64,000 nucleotides of DNA from Bin87 sp965208015 (GCA_965208015.1 OZ242308.1:682001-746000); one strand, 5' to 3'. Positions 40,314-48,956 are shown, counted from the stretch's first letter. Made by a program: numbers and translations. The notes: generated by a model not told the origin, from the sequence alone.

Positions 40314-41210
40314 TTACCCGCCGCGCTTCACCTCCACATCGGCCATCTTCTCGATGAAGTGCAGGATTGCCGAATGGTCGGCTTCCTGCTCGCCGTCGTT
40401 CACCAGTGAACCGAGCATCTGCTGCACCAGCGCGGTCACCGGCAGGGGCACGTTCAGCTCGGTGGCCGTCTGAAGCACGTTGCGCAGGTCCTTCTGGTGC
40501 AGGCGGATGCGGAAGCCGGCGCGGAAGTTCCGGTCCAGCATCATGGGCCCCTTGGCTTCCATGACGGCGCTGCCGGCCAGGCCGCCCCGTATGGCGTTGA
40601 ATACCCGCTCGGGGTCGACGCCGGCCTTCTGCGAGAGGACCAGGGCCTCGCTGAGAGCCTCTATGTTGGCGGCCACGATGATCTGGTTCGCAAGCTTGGT
40701 GATGTTGCCGGCGCCCACGTCGCCAGTGAGCACGACGTTGCCGCCCATCACCTGCAGCAGCGGCTCGCAGGCGTTGAAGATGCCTTCGTCGCCGCCGACC
40801 ATGATCGCCAGCGTGCCGGCGATGGCTCCCGGCTCGCCGCCGCTGACCGGAGCGTCCAGGAACTCCACGCCCCTGTCGGCGCAGGCGGCCCCGATCTTCT
40901 GCGACATGGAAGGGGCGATGCTGCTCATGTCGATGATCACCGAGCCAGGGTCGGCGCCTTCCAGCACGCCCTCCGGCCCCAGGATAGCCCGCTCGGAGTC
41001 GGCCGAGTCAGGCAGCATGGTGATGGTCCGGGCGCTGCCCTGGGCGGCGCCGGCTGGGGAGGATGCCGCGGCGGCTCCCTCCGTGGCCAGTTCTTCGACC
41101 GGCTCGCCGACGATGTCGTACACGGTCAGCTCGTAGCCGGCGGCCATCAGGTTCCGCGCCATCGGCTTGCCCATGATCCCCAGCCCAACGAATCCAATCC
41201 GCTCTGCCAT
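40314..41210 (-). CDS. Beta-hydroxyacid dehydrogenase (tartronate semialdehyde reductase type)
   Basis: A 298-residue NAD(P)-dependent dehydrogenase. IGFVGLGIMGKPMARNL is the Rossmann motif, DAPVSGGEPGAIAGTLAIMVGG the substrate-binding loop, and NQIIVAANIEALSEAL with the catalytic Lys in GNITKLANQ the active site. Close to 2-hydroxy-3-oxopropionate reductases (GarR) but 3-hydroxyisobutyrate is also possible. GGAGGAAGAG lies before the ATG. Confidence 0.88.
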   Translation of the reverse strand: MAERIGFVGLGIMGKPMARNLMAAGYELTVYDIVGEPVEELATEGAAAASSPAGAAQGSARTITMLPDSADSERAILGPEGVLEGADPGSVIIDMSSIAPSMSQKIGAACADRGVEFLDAPVSGGEPGAIAGTLAIMVGGDEGIFNACEPLLQVMGGNVVLTGDVGAGNITKLANQIIVAANIEALSEALVLSQKAGVDPERVFNAIRGGLAGSAVMEAKGPMMLDRNFRAGFRIRLHQKDLRNVLQTATELNVPLPVTALVQQMLGSLVNDGEQEADHSAILHFIEKMADVEVKRGG

Positions 41211-41307
41211 TTCTCTTCCTCCATCCGGGGTTCGCCGCGCGGCGGACCCGGTTGATTTCCAGTATTGCCCAGGTATTATACCCGCCGCATACCGACGGTC
41301 GGGGAGG

Positions 41308-42456
41308 TCACGCTCCGTACAACACCAGGGCGGAGTCTACTGCCGCGTGAGCATCGCCTATTTCGGTTTCCAACACATCCCGGAGGGTCGTGGCGGTCAT
41401 GGAGGCCTGTCCCGACAGGTTCGCAACGTGCCGCACGGATTGGGTTGCATCGATGCCGGCGGCAATCATCGCAGCGGCAGCCTCCCGCCACGGTCCGGCG
41501 TGTCCCGCCCCCAGCACCACCGCCGTCCGGCCGTGGGCATCCGGTATCCCCGCATCCTCGCCGATGCGCTCCACGGACGTGCAGACGGCGTCCAGGGGCG
41601 AGATGCCGGCCAAGTCCAGCGCCAGCCGGTAGAAGCCGGGAGCTGAGACCATCGAAACCTTGCCCACAGCCTGCTCCAGTTGGGCAACAAGGCCGGGCTC
41701 GGATTCCGCCGGGTCTCCCAACGTCACCACCATGGACCACAGGCCGGCGCGAATGTCGCGTACCAGCCGGTTGACCAGCTCGTCGCGATTGTCCGGACGC
41801 AGCTCCAGCTCCACGGCGCGTATCCACGGTCGGGCGACCGCGAGCGCCGGCTGGGATCCGATGACATAATCAGCGTTGGACAGCAGTTCACGGGTTGCGG
41901 TGGGCACTCCCTGACGGTTCCCGAGACCCAACCCCGCCACGGTCACGGCCCGCTCCGCGGACCGGAACGCGGCCACGTACTTGCGCGTCTCCACCACCTG
42001 CCGGGCATGGTTGCCCTCGTGCCCCGACACCCGTTCGATCAGGTCGAGCAGGGACAATGCGGGATAGTTGTTCTCGGGGTTGTAGGGCGTTGCCGGCAGG
42101 TCCAGTTGCTCTTCAGTTAGTCCCGATATAAGCCGGCGGAACCGCTGGTAATTGGCTTCCAGCCTGGACACGTCGGCGGCGATGCGGTCGGTGCGGGCGT
42201 CGAAGGCGGGGAGCATCTCCTGCTCGCCCGATGCAATCTGCTCCAACGCTTCCACGAAACTCTCGGTGAGGAGGTGCTGCATGACCTCCCAGACCGACCA
42301 ACGCGAACCGAGGAACGCCTCGGTTTCGCTCAGGCCCTCCAGGGCGTCCAGGAGCGCGGTGTGTCCATCGTCCAGTCGTTGCAGCGCCCGTAGTTGACGC
42401 TCGTGTGCGGACAGGGACGCTGAACCGGCATCGGTGGGTACGTCATGGGAAACCAT
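41308..42456 (-). CDS. Fusion of a DinB-like domain and a tetrapyrrole methylase-like domain
   Basis: A 382-residue protein in two parts. Residues about 18-165 look like a DinB four-helix bundle (RWSVWEVMQHLLTES, ERVSGHEGNHARQVV with paired His residues for a metal). Residues about 175-382 look like a CbiE/precorrin methylase: VTVAGLGLGNRQGVPTATREL, NADYVIGSQPAL, VVTLGDPAESEPGL, VSMVSAPGFYRLAL, then AVVLGAGHAGPW. Such tetrapyrrole methylases use SAM. I know of no standard protein with this order. ATG 42456 has GAAGGGG upstream. No cobalamin genes are near. Confidence 0.7.
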   Translation of the reverse strand: MVSHDVPTDAGSASLSAHERQLRALQRLDDGHTALLDALEGLSETEAFLGSRWSVWEVMQHLLTESFVEALEQIASGEQEMLPAFDARTDRIAADVSRLEANYQRFRRLISGLTEEQLDLPATPYNPENNYPALSLLDLIERVSGHEGNHARQVVETRKYVAAFRSAERAVTVAGLGLGNRQGVPTATRELLSNADYVIGSQPALAVARPWIRAVELELRPDNRDELVNRLVRDIRAGLWSMVVTLGDPAESEPGLVAQLEQAVGKVSMVSAPGFYRLALDLAGISPLDAVCTSVERIGEDAGIPDAHGRTAVVLGAGHAGPWREAAAAMIAAGIDATQSVRHVANLSGQASMTATTLRDVLETEIGDAHAAVDSALVLYGA

Positions 42457-42551
42457 CGCAAATCCCCTTCGAGTCTCTGTGATTTTGGGTGGCGTAGCAT
42501 TATTGCACATGCCTTGGCAAGTTCAGGTTGCGGAATCAGTTATCATTAACC

Positions 42552-43349
42552 ATGCGCGGAGAGAGTGTGCTAACTGACTTGAACATCCGCGCCGGGCAGA
42601 CGGCGTCGGTGCAGCGCATGGATGCGTTGCTGACCGAGCTCCGAGCGCGATCGGAGACCGCCGATCTGTCGGCGACGCTCTATTTCCCCGGGGAGGCGGC
42701 GCGGGATGACTCTGCCATGTTCACGCTGTCGCAGGACCGGAACCCAGACTCCTGGATCACAACCCTGGAGCGGGCCGGCAGTCGGGTCCTGCGCTCTCCC
42801 ACCGGCGTCATCGCGTTCCGCATCGGTAATGCAGGCCTGGCCGTCCTGCCCCCGTTTCCCCTGAACAACATGTGGACGGGGGACATCATCTACGACTGGC
42901 CGTTGCGCACGATGCTGTCGGCGGAACTGACCATCGGCGTGGCCCTGGTGCGCCTGGGCCGCTACGCCATCGCGGTGTACGAGGGGCAACGTCTGGCAGT
43001 GTCCAAGACCGACACCCGTTACGTGAAAGGCAAGCACCACGCCGGCGGAACCTCTCAGCGCCGGTTCCAGCGCGTCCGGGAGAACCAGATCCACCGTCTG
43101 TACGCGGAGGCCTCCGGCATCCTGGACAAACAGTGGCGGCCCTGGATGCACAAGCTTGACTACGTAGCGCTGGGCGGCGAAGCCGCGACGGTCAACGGCT
43201 TCCTCAAGGAGAGCCAGACGTTGTCCCGCCTTTCTCCGATCATCCTGGACCGCCGTCTGGACGTGCGTGAACCCAACCGCGCCTCGCTGGACGAGGTGGC
43301 CGCCATGCTGTACCAGTGCCGGCTGTACCCGCTGAGCTGGGACGAATGA
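42552..43349 (+). CDS. VLRF1-type peptidyl-tRNA hydrolase (Vms1-like release factor)
   Basis: A 265-residue protein of the bacterial VLRF1 group (eRF1 domain 2-like). The key piece is VKGKHHAGGTSQRRFQRVRENQ (as KGKHHAGGTSQRRFQ), in which the Gln after the Gly pair corresponds to the catalytic Gln of Vms1/eRF1-like hydrolases. The C-terminal LDEVAAMLYQCRLYPLSWDE matches the usual end. It should free peptides from tRNA on split, stalled ribosomes. ATG 42552 has no ribosome site; GTG 42567 with GGAG 5 nt upstream may be the true start. Confidence 0.82.
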   Translation: MRGESVLTDLNIRAGQTASVQRMDALLTELRARSETADLSATLYFPGEAARDDSAMFTLSQDRNPDSWITTLERAGSRVLRSPTGVIAFRIGNAGLAVLPPFPLNNMWTGDIIYDWPLRTMLSAELTIGVALVRLGRYAIAVYEGQRLAVSKTDTRYVKGKHHAGGTSQRRFQRVRENQIHRLYAEASGILDKQWRPWMHKLDYVALGGEAATVNGFLKESQTLSRLSPIILDRRLDVREPNRASLDEVAAMLYQCRLYPLSWDE

Positions 43350-43393
43350 TATTGGATGTACTCAGGTAGCGAGACAATCAGGAGGATGCAGAT

Positions 43394-43675
43394 ATGAGCG
43401 ATGTCAAAATCAGCGCCACCGCCAGCATTGACCAGGAGACGCTGGAAAAAGTGGAGGCGGTGCTGGAGTGTCACTACCTCACTATCTCCGACGCGCTTTA
43501 CTTGCTGATGCAAAACATAGCCGACGAAGGCGATTTGCCCTTCTCCTGCATCATCCCCGGCCCGAAAACGATAGCGGCGATGGAAGCGGCGGAACGGGGA
43601 GAGCTGGTAACCATCGGCAGTGTCGATGACCTCATTGCCGAACTCAATAGAGATGACGACGATGAGGACGGTTAG
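43394..43675 (+). CDS. RelB/DinJ-type antitoxin
   Basis: A 93-residue protein: a short beta strand and helix-turn (TASIDQETLEKVEAVLECHYLTISDALYLLMQNIADEGDLPF, seen as ASIDQETLEKVEAVL then SDALYLLMQ) typical of DinJ ribbon-helix-helix antitoxins, with an acidic tail DDDDEDG. It overlaps by 14 nt with the truncated YafQ-like frame that follows. AGGAGG lies before the ATG. Confidence 0.8.
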   Translation: MSDVKISATASIDQETLEKVEAVLECHYLTISDALYLLMQNIADEGDLPFSCIIPGPKTIAAMEAAERGELVTIGSVDDLIAELNRDDDDEDG

Positions 43676-43841
43676 ACGCACCAGACCTTTCCGTCGTGAT
43701 TATAGACGTGAAAAACGCGGGCAGTATCGAGATACTTTGGATGCTGAACTCGACCGGGTGGCACGCTTGCTGGCCGCGGACGAGGCCCTTCCCGAAAGGT
43801 ACCGCGATCATGCGTTGGCCAGTGCTATAATTCCGCCATGA
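43662..43841 (+). pseudogene. Truncated YafQ/RelE-type toxin
   Basis: A 59-residue frame that starts like YafQ (MRTVRRTRPFRRDYRREKRG, LDRVARLLAADEALPERYRDHAL) and then stops after a short unrelated SAIIPP. Full-length YafQ has about 90 residues, and the missing part holds the catalytic His and other active residues. The break falls where the mutS2 promoter begins. The toxin is therefore probably dead, while the antitoxin gene is intact. Confidence 0.82.
43823..43838 (+). promoter_or_regulatory. Extended -10 promoter, likely giving leaderless mutS2 mRNA
   Basis: TGCTATAAT (43823-43831) is a perfect extended -10 element. The mutS2 ATG starts seven bases after it, at 43838, which is the expected transcription start. 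No ribosome site exists in between and no -35 is seen. So the mRNA probably begins at the A of the start codon. Confidence 0.6.
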
Positions 43842-46243
43842 CTTCGGCGGACGAACAGCCCATCCCACCTGACGACGGTTTCCAGTGGGCAATTGGCCTG
43901 CTGGAATTTGACCAAATTCGGCTCCGCCTGGCTGAGACCACCCGCACCATTCCTGGCGGCGAGCTGGCCGCCGAACTTACGCCTTCCTCGGACCCGCGCG
44001 ACATCGCCGTGCGGCAGCAGGAGACCGCCGAGGCCCGCCGCCTGCTGGACACTACCGGCGCCTTGGAACTGGGCCCGGCCGAGGATCTGAGGCCGGCATT
44101 ACAACGCGCCCTGTTGAGCGGCGTGCTGCGCGGCGAGGAACTGCGTCACGTGGGCGCGCTGGCGGCGGCGGCCCGCTGGAATCGCAATTCTCTGGCCCGC
44201 CGCGACGACCTGCCCGTATTGGCGGCAATCGCGCAGAACCTGCCCGAACTGCCTGATCTGGAGAGCGCGGTCAATCGCGCCATCGGGCCAGGGGGCGAGG
44301 TGCTGGATGAAGCATCGCCGGAGTTGGCTCGACTGCGGCGGGAATCGCGCTCGTCCTGGTCTTCCCTGAACGACGTGATGCAGCGGTCGCTGCGGCGGTA
44401 CCAGCGTTCCGGCGTCGTCCAGGAGGATATCGTCACCGAGCGCAACGGGCGCATGGTCCTGCTGATCAAGACGGAGTTCAAGGGGCAGGCTCCCGGTATC
44501 GTTCACGACGTGTCCGACAGCGGGGCCACGGTGTTCATCGAGCCCATGCCGGCCATCGACCTGGGCAACCGCTGGCGGGAGACCCGCCTGGCGGAGCAGC
44601 GGGAAGAGGAGCGGGTGCTGCGCCAGTTGTCGGAAATGGTGGGCCGGTACTCGGATGACATAAACCTGATGCTGAGTCTGCTGGCGCGGCTGGACCTGGC
44701 CGCGGCCAAGGGGCGCTACGCGGCGGCGCTGCGTGCTGTGCCTCCCATGCTGCTGGGCGCGGGCGAGACGCGGCGCATGGACATAGTGGGCGGGCGGCAC
44801 CCCCTGCTGACGGGCGAGGTCGTGCCCACCACGATCAGCATCGCCGAGGGGCATCCGGTGCTGGTCATCACCGGCCCCAACGCGGGAGGCAAGACCGTCG
44901 CCCTGAAAACCGTTGGCCTCCTGGCCATGATGGCCCACGCCGGCCTCCAGGTGCCGGCGGACGATGCCGTGATGCCGCTGCTGGACGGCGTTTACGCCGA
45001 CATCGGTGACCAGCAGAGCATATTTGAATCCCTGTCCACCTTCAGCAGCCATATCAGCAACATACGGCGGATCATGTCCGTGGCAACGTCCGACTCCCTG
45101 ATCCTCATAGACGAGTTGGGTTCGGCCACCGATCCGGAGGAAGGCTCGGCGCTGGCGATCGCGCTGCTGTCACACCTGCGTGACCTGGGGGCAATGGTCG
45201 TGGCCACCACCCACCACCGTAACGTGGCGCGCTTGGCCCAGGAGGAGCCGGGAATGGTGAACGCCAGCGTGGACCTGAACCCCCGCACCCTGGAACCCAC
45301 CTACCGCCTGACCCACGGCATCCCCGGCCGCAGCTACGCCCTGACCATTGCCGCCCGGCTGGGCCTGCCGGACGCGGTGATCTCCGGAGCCCAGTCACAC
45401 CTGGAACCGAGCCACGTCCGCACTGACCAACTGCTGCAGGAGCTCCAGGAGGAGCGGCTGACCGTATCCGAGCTGCGGTTGGAAGCCGAGCAGGCTTTGA
45501 ACTCGGCGCGGGCTCGCGAACAGGACATCGCCCGCGAACTGGAAACTGTGGAGGACACCAAGGCGCAGCTGGTGGAGGACGCCCGCCGCGAACTTGCCGA
45601 GCAGATCGTCGATTTGGCAGGGCGGATCCGCCGCGCCGAACGGTCATTGGAGCGTTCATCCGTGGCCGCCGACGCCCAGGCGCGCGAGGTCGATCTGCGG
45701 GTGGAGCGGGAGCGGCTGGCGGAGGCGCAACGGGAGGTGGTCTCCCCGGACTGGGCGCCGATACCCGTGGAGCGTCCGCCGTGGTATCACGACCTGCGGG
45801 CGGGCGACCGGGTGTACATCCGCGGGGTGTCCCGTCCGGTCGAGGTGGTGACCGCGCCCGACCAGCAGCAGGAAATCGAAGTGCTCATCGGGAGCATGAA
45901 GGCCCGGCTGCCGGTGTACCAGTTGGACCGCCCGGCTGACCGGCTGCACCCGGTGGCGGAACAGGCCGGAGTGGTCTATCGGCGGCCCGAGAGCAAGCGG
46001 ACGATAAGCCCCGAGGTGAACCTGCACGGGTACCGGGTGGACGAGGCGTTGAATGTGATCGATTCGCTGTTGGACGACGCAGCCCTGGAGGGGATGTCGT
46101 CGCTGAAGATCGTTCACGGCAAGGGCACCGGGGCGCTGCGTCGCGCTATACGGGAATACCTTTCCGGCCATCCCCTGGTGGCGGCCACGGAGCCGGGAGA
46201 AGGTGGCAGCGCCGCCGGGGTTACGGTGGTGCAGTTGCGATAG
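43838..46243 (+). CDS. mutS2: MutS2 ATPase with C-terminal Smr domain
   Basis: An 801-residue MutS2. The core and clamp come first (no mismatch-reading domain), then the ABC ATPase with ITGPNAGGKTVALKT Walker A, SSHISNIRRIM, the signature/Walker B LILIDELGSATDPEEGSAL and HHRNVARL, then a long coiled coil (about 520-640), a KOW-like segment and the Smr nuclease domain with LHGYRVDEALNVID and IVHGKGTGALR. In Bacillus MutS2 acts in rescue of collided ribosomes, and the nearby VLRF1-like gene fits that role. The Smr motif has LHGY where many have LDLRG/LHG. Confidence 0.95.
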   Translation: MTSADEQPIPPDDGFQWAIGLLEFDQIRLRLAETTRTIPGGELAAELTPSSDPRDIAVRQQETAEARRLLDTTGALELGPAEDLRPALQRALLSGVLRGEELRHVGALAAAARWNRNSLARRDDLPVLAAIAQNLPELPDLESAVNRAIGPGGEVLDEASPELARLRRESRSSWSSLNDVMQRSLRRYQRSGVVQEDIVTERNGRMVLLIKTEFKGQAPGIVHDVSDSGATVFIEPMPAIDLGNRWRETRLAEQREEERVLRQLSEMVGRYSDDINLMLSLLARLDLAAAKGRYAAALRAVPPMLLGAGETRRMDIVGGRHPLLTGEVVPTTISIAEGHPVLVITGPNAGGKTVALKTVGLLAMMAHAGLQVPADDAVMPLLDGVYADIGDQQSIFESLSTFSSHISNIRRIMSVATSDSLILIDELGSATDPEEGSALAIALLSHLRDLGAMVVATTHHRNVARLAQEEPGMVNASVDLNPRTLEPTYRLTHGIPGRSYALTIAARLGLPDAVISGAQSHLEPSHVRTDQLLQELQEERLTVSELRLEAEQALNSARAREQDIARELETVEDTKAQLVEDARRELAEQIVDLAGRIRRAERSLERSSVAADAQAREVDLRVERERLAEAQREVVSPDWAPIPVERPPWYHDLRAGDRVYIRGVSRPVEVVTAPDQQQEIEVLIGSMKARLPVYQLDRPADRLHPVAEQAGVVYRRPESKRTISPEVNLHGYRVDEALNVIDSLLDDAALEGMSSLKIVHGKGTGALRRAIREYLSGHPLVAATEPGEGGSAAGVTVVQLR

Positions 46244-46255
46244 AGGATCGCACTC

Positions 46256-46363
46256 ATGCGTACCCAGTTTGTCATCGCGAGGAGCGCAGCGACGTGGCGA
46301 TCTCGTTCCCGTGGCGGCGTTCGTTGCCTTGACGAGATTGCCACGCTGCGCTCGCAATGACAG
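46256..46363. repeat. Inverted repeat, CATCGCGAGGAGCGCAGCGA family, copy 2
   Basis: About 108 bp after mutS2: left arm TTTGTCATCGCGAGGAGCGC, right arm GATTGCCACGCTGCGCTCGC then AATGACA. Similar to the copy between recA and recX at 25231-25363 but lacking its right outer arm. Confidence 0.8.
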
Positions 46364-46452
46364 GGTGCGCGTGAGGGGATCGCGGCCTTGACACTCGACA
46401 CTGCCTGCTCTAACGTTGCGCCAACATTCAGAAATGCCCAGGAGGTTTCCCC

Positions 46453-46932
46453 ATGGCCCAGATCGCCGGACTTGGACACGTAGGCATCTATGCCACCGAT
46501 TTGATGAAGATGCGCGACTTCTACAGCCGAGTGCTGGGGTTGCGGATCGCCGATGAGGACCTGGAGCAGCGCGGCATGGTCTTCATGAGCTCCGACCCCG
46601 TGGCCGAGCACCACGAGTTCGTGCTGATGCAGGGCCGCGTCACCTCTGACGACGCCAGGGTCATCCAGCAGATCTCCTTCGCCGTCCCGTCCATCCAGGA
46701 CATGCGCGAATTCAAGGCGCGGATCGACGAGGAGAACCTGACCATCGACCGGATCGTCAGCCACGGCAACGCCTTCGGGATGTACTTCTTCGACCCGGAA
46801 GGCAACCGCATCGAGCTGTACTACAAGACCGGCTTCCCGGTCCCGCAGCCCCACGGGGATCCGCTGGACCTCAGCCGCAGCGATGACGAGTTGCTGGACG
46901 AGGCCAAGGAACTGCTGCACACCAAGCGCTAA
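46453..46932 (+). CDS. VOC-superfamily (glyoxalase/extradiol dioxygenase-like) protein
   Basis: A 159-residue protein with two beta-alpha-beta-beta-beta repeats: GLGHVGIYATDLMKMRDFYSRVLGLRI at the start (His metal ligand), HHEFVLMQ in the middle and YFFDPEGNRIELYYKT (Glu ligand) near the end. The pattern is close to small extradiol dioxygenases and fosfomycin-resistance-type enzymes. Substrate unknown. AGGAGG lies 8 nt before the ATG. Confidence 0.85.
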   Translation: MAQIAGLGHVGIYATDLMKMRDFYSRVLGLRIADEDLEQRGMVFMSSDPVAEHHEFVLMQGRVTSDDARVIQQISFAVPSIQDMREFKARIDEENLTIDRIVSHGNAFGMYFFDPEGNRIELYYKTGFPVPQPHGDPLDLSRSDDELLDEAKELLHTKR

Positions 46933-47017
46933 TCGAAATAACCCCGAAACATCGCCGCCGCTGCTGGGCCATCGGCAGCGGCGGTTTCGCGTTTTCAAAC
47001 GGCTTTTCGGCGTGTAC

Positions 47018-47047
47018 CGTCATGCCTGCGAAAGCAGGCATCCATTG
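47018..47047. repeat. REP-like hairpin before the GIY-YIG gene
   Basis: ACCGTCATGCCTGCGAAAGC followed by AGGCATCCA, a copy of the CTTTCG-loop palindrome family, ending 10 nt before the GIY-YIG start codon. It may fold over the start region. Confidence 0.75.
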
Positions 47048-47056
47048 GAACCCGAT

Positions 47057-47344
47057 ATGAAGCAACCTTGTGTTTACATACGCGCCAGCAAGCGGAACGG
47101 CACTCTATACGTTGGCGTGACGTCAAATTTGCTTCAACGAGTTTGGCAACACCAGAATGATTTGGTCGCAGGATTCACCAAGCAATACCGAGTGCATACT
47201 CTGGTTTGGTATGAAATCCACGAGACGATGGAGAGCGCGATCACACGTGAAAGGGCGGTCAAACGGTGGAAGCGAGACTGGAAGATTGAGTTGATTCAAC
47301 AGGACAATCCGGCATGGCGGGATTTGTCCGATGACCTGGCTTGA
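47057..47344 (+). CDS. GIY-YIG nuclease-domain protein (UPF0213 type)
   Basis: A 95-residue protein: CVYIRASKRNGTLYVGVTSNLLQRVWQH has the VYI...YVG form of GIY-YIG (family motif with Y, Y, G and Arg), then the HQNDLVAGFTKQYRVHTLVWYE and the catalytic Glu in a later helix (ERAVKRWKRDWKIELI). Typical of the short YhbQ-like group, whose role is unclear. ATG 47057 is chosen, as the upstream frame is made of repeat sequence. Confidence 0.88.
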   Translation: MKQPCVYIRASKRNGTLYVGVTSNLLQRVWQHQNDLVAGFTKQYRVHTLVWYEIHETMESAITRERAVKRWKRDWKIELIQQDNPAWRDLSDDLA

Positions 47345-47453
47345 TGCGGGCAATGCGTAAATGTTCGATCGCTATTGCGCCATACCGGCCGTAAATTGCA
47401 ATCCGCAGGTCCACAGTCGTTGTGCGTCTGAAGTTGGATGTGCGCAGAATCGT

Positions 47454-47546
47454 TGGATTCCTGCTTTCGCAGGAATGACGGTTGGTTCGCTGGATGATGC
47501 AAGCGACGATTGGCGCGATGGATTCCTGCTTTCGCAGGAATGACGG
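47454..47546. repeat. Two direct REP-like hairpins
   Basis: TTGGATTCCTGCTTTCGCAG then GAATGACGG at 47454-47481 and again at 47519-47546, both in the same orientation and 38 bp apart. They sit between the GIY-YIG gene and an MFS gene. The gap 47345-47623 has no other feature I recognise. Confidence 0.85.
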
Positions 47547-47623
47547 GTTCGATGCCAGATGGCATGAATGACGGGTTGTACGGCTAACGGCAGGGTTGAC
47601 GAAAATTGGGTCGTGGACGAAAT

Positions 47624-48907
47624 ATGGTCCGTGAAGGCGAGGCCACCTCCGGTCCGGTGGCGTATGGCGAACTGCCGCGCCGGTATCATCGGTGGAAGTG
47701 GCAGGTGTTGGTGTCCTTCTGCGCCTTCTACCTGTTCGTCTACACCGGGAGGTTCAATTTCTGGCCCACGTCGCCCCTGATCAAGGACGACCTGCAGCTG
47801 ACCAACATCGAGATCGGCATCATCAACGCCATGTTGCTGTGGGGGTTCATGCTGGGCGACCTGGTGCATGGGCGGATGTCGGAGGCCTACGGGCTGCGGC
47901 TGTGGGTAGCGATGGGCGCCGTGTTGACCACGGTGTTCAACTGGGCGACTTCATTCGGAACCTCCGCGGTCACTATGGCCGTGCCGTGGGCGTTGGCCGG
48001 ATTTGTCAATGCGGCCTGCTGGTCGCCGGCCATCAGCATGATCAGCCAGTGGTGGCCCCGCCGGGAGCGCGGTATCGCCATGGGCTTCGTGGGAACGGTC
48101 AGCGGCGGGGCGATGCTGCTGATGTGGTGGCTGAGCAGTTGGGTAGCCGCAGAGTGGGGTTGGCGGGCGGCCTTCCGCTATCCGCCGCTGATCATCATGG
48201 TGCTGGGGGTGGCATTCTACTTCCTGACCCGGGACCGACCCCGCGACGTGGGACTGCCCGAGTACATCGAGGAGGATGAGATTTCGGCGGCGCCGGAAGC
48301 GGTGGACGACGCGAGGCTCAGAGGGTTTGGGCCCTACAAGGTATTGCTGACGAACTCGCGCTTCCAGTTGGCCTGCCACGTCAAGGGCCTGGAGAACGTG
48401 GCCCGCTATGGGCTGACCACGTGGGTTCCCCTGTACTACTTCGAGGCCGGCGGACTGCACATCACGCAGACCGTGTTGATCACCTTCCTGCTGCCGTTGG
48501 GATACCTGATCGCGCCGCCGTTGTCGGGCCTGATATCGGACCGGTTGCTGGGCAGCCGGCGAAGACCGCTGGTGATCGCGTCCTGCTTCCTGTCGGCGGC
48601 GGCCCTGGTGGTGATCGCCATCGCGCCACCGTCCAACGCGTGGCTCGGGGCGGCGCTGATGCTGTGGGGAGGCATCAGCATGGGGGTGTCGCTGATCTCC
48701 ACCATCTCGGTCGACCTGTCGGGTCGCAAGATGGCGGCCACCGGGGCCGGTGTGCTGGACGCCCACGGCTACCTGTACGCGGGTGCGCAGGCCCTGATCT
48801 TCAGCGTGCTGCTGGACATGACGGGCAGCCCGTGGCCGATAGTGTTCCTGGCCATGGCGGCGACGCGCCTGATCTCGGCGGCGATGATCAGCCGGGTGCG
48901 GGTCTAG
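47624..48907 (+). CDS. MFS transporter, organophosphate:phosphate antiporter-like
   Basis: A 427-residue protein with 12 hydrophobic segments. YLFVYTGRFNFWPTSPLIKDDL (as YTGRFNFWPTSP) resembles the conserved first helix end of GlpT/UhpT/PgtP proteins, which exchange organic phosphates for inorganic phosphate; LIARPLSGLISDRLLGSRR-like (APPLSGLISDRLLGSRRRP) is the loop motif. The start is uncertain: ATG 47624 has only a weak GGACG. Its substrate is unproven. Confidence 0.82.
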   Translation: MVREGEATSGPVAYGELPRRYHRWKWQVLVSFCAFYLFVYTGRFNFWPTSPLIKDDLQLTNIEIGIINAMLLWGFMLGDLVHGRMSEAYGLRLWVAMGAVLTTVFNWATSFGTSAVTMAVPWALAGFVNAACWSPAISMISQWWPRRERGIAMGFVGTVSGGAMLLMWWLSSWVAAEWGWRAAFRYPPLIIMVLGVAFYFLTRDRPRDVGLPEYIEEDEISAAPEAVDDARLRGFGPYKVLLTNSRFQLACHVKGLENVARYGLTTWVPLYYFEAGGLHITQTVLITFLLPLGYLIAPPLSGLISDRLLGSRRRPLVIASCFLSAAALVVIAIAPPSNAWLGAALMLWGGISMGVSLISTISVDLSGRKMAATGAGVLDAHGYLYAGAQALIFSVLLDMTGSPWPIVFLAMAATRLISAAMISRVRV

Positions 48908-48956
48908 ATTTACGGCGGTTGTCACGATTGGCGCAGCATGGCAAGCTGCAACGACC

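Noticed and set aside
47454..47546. Repeats spaced like a short CRISPR array
   Set aside because: Only two copies of a known REP-like palindrome, no third unit, no cas genes in the window.
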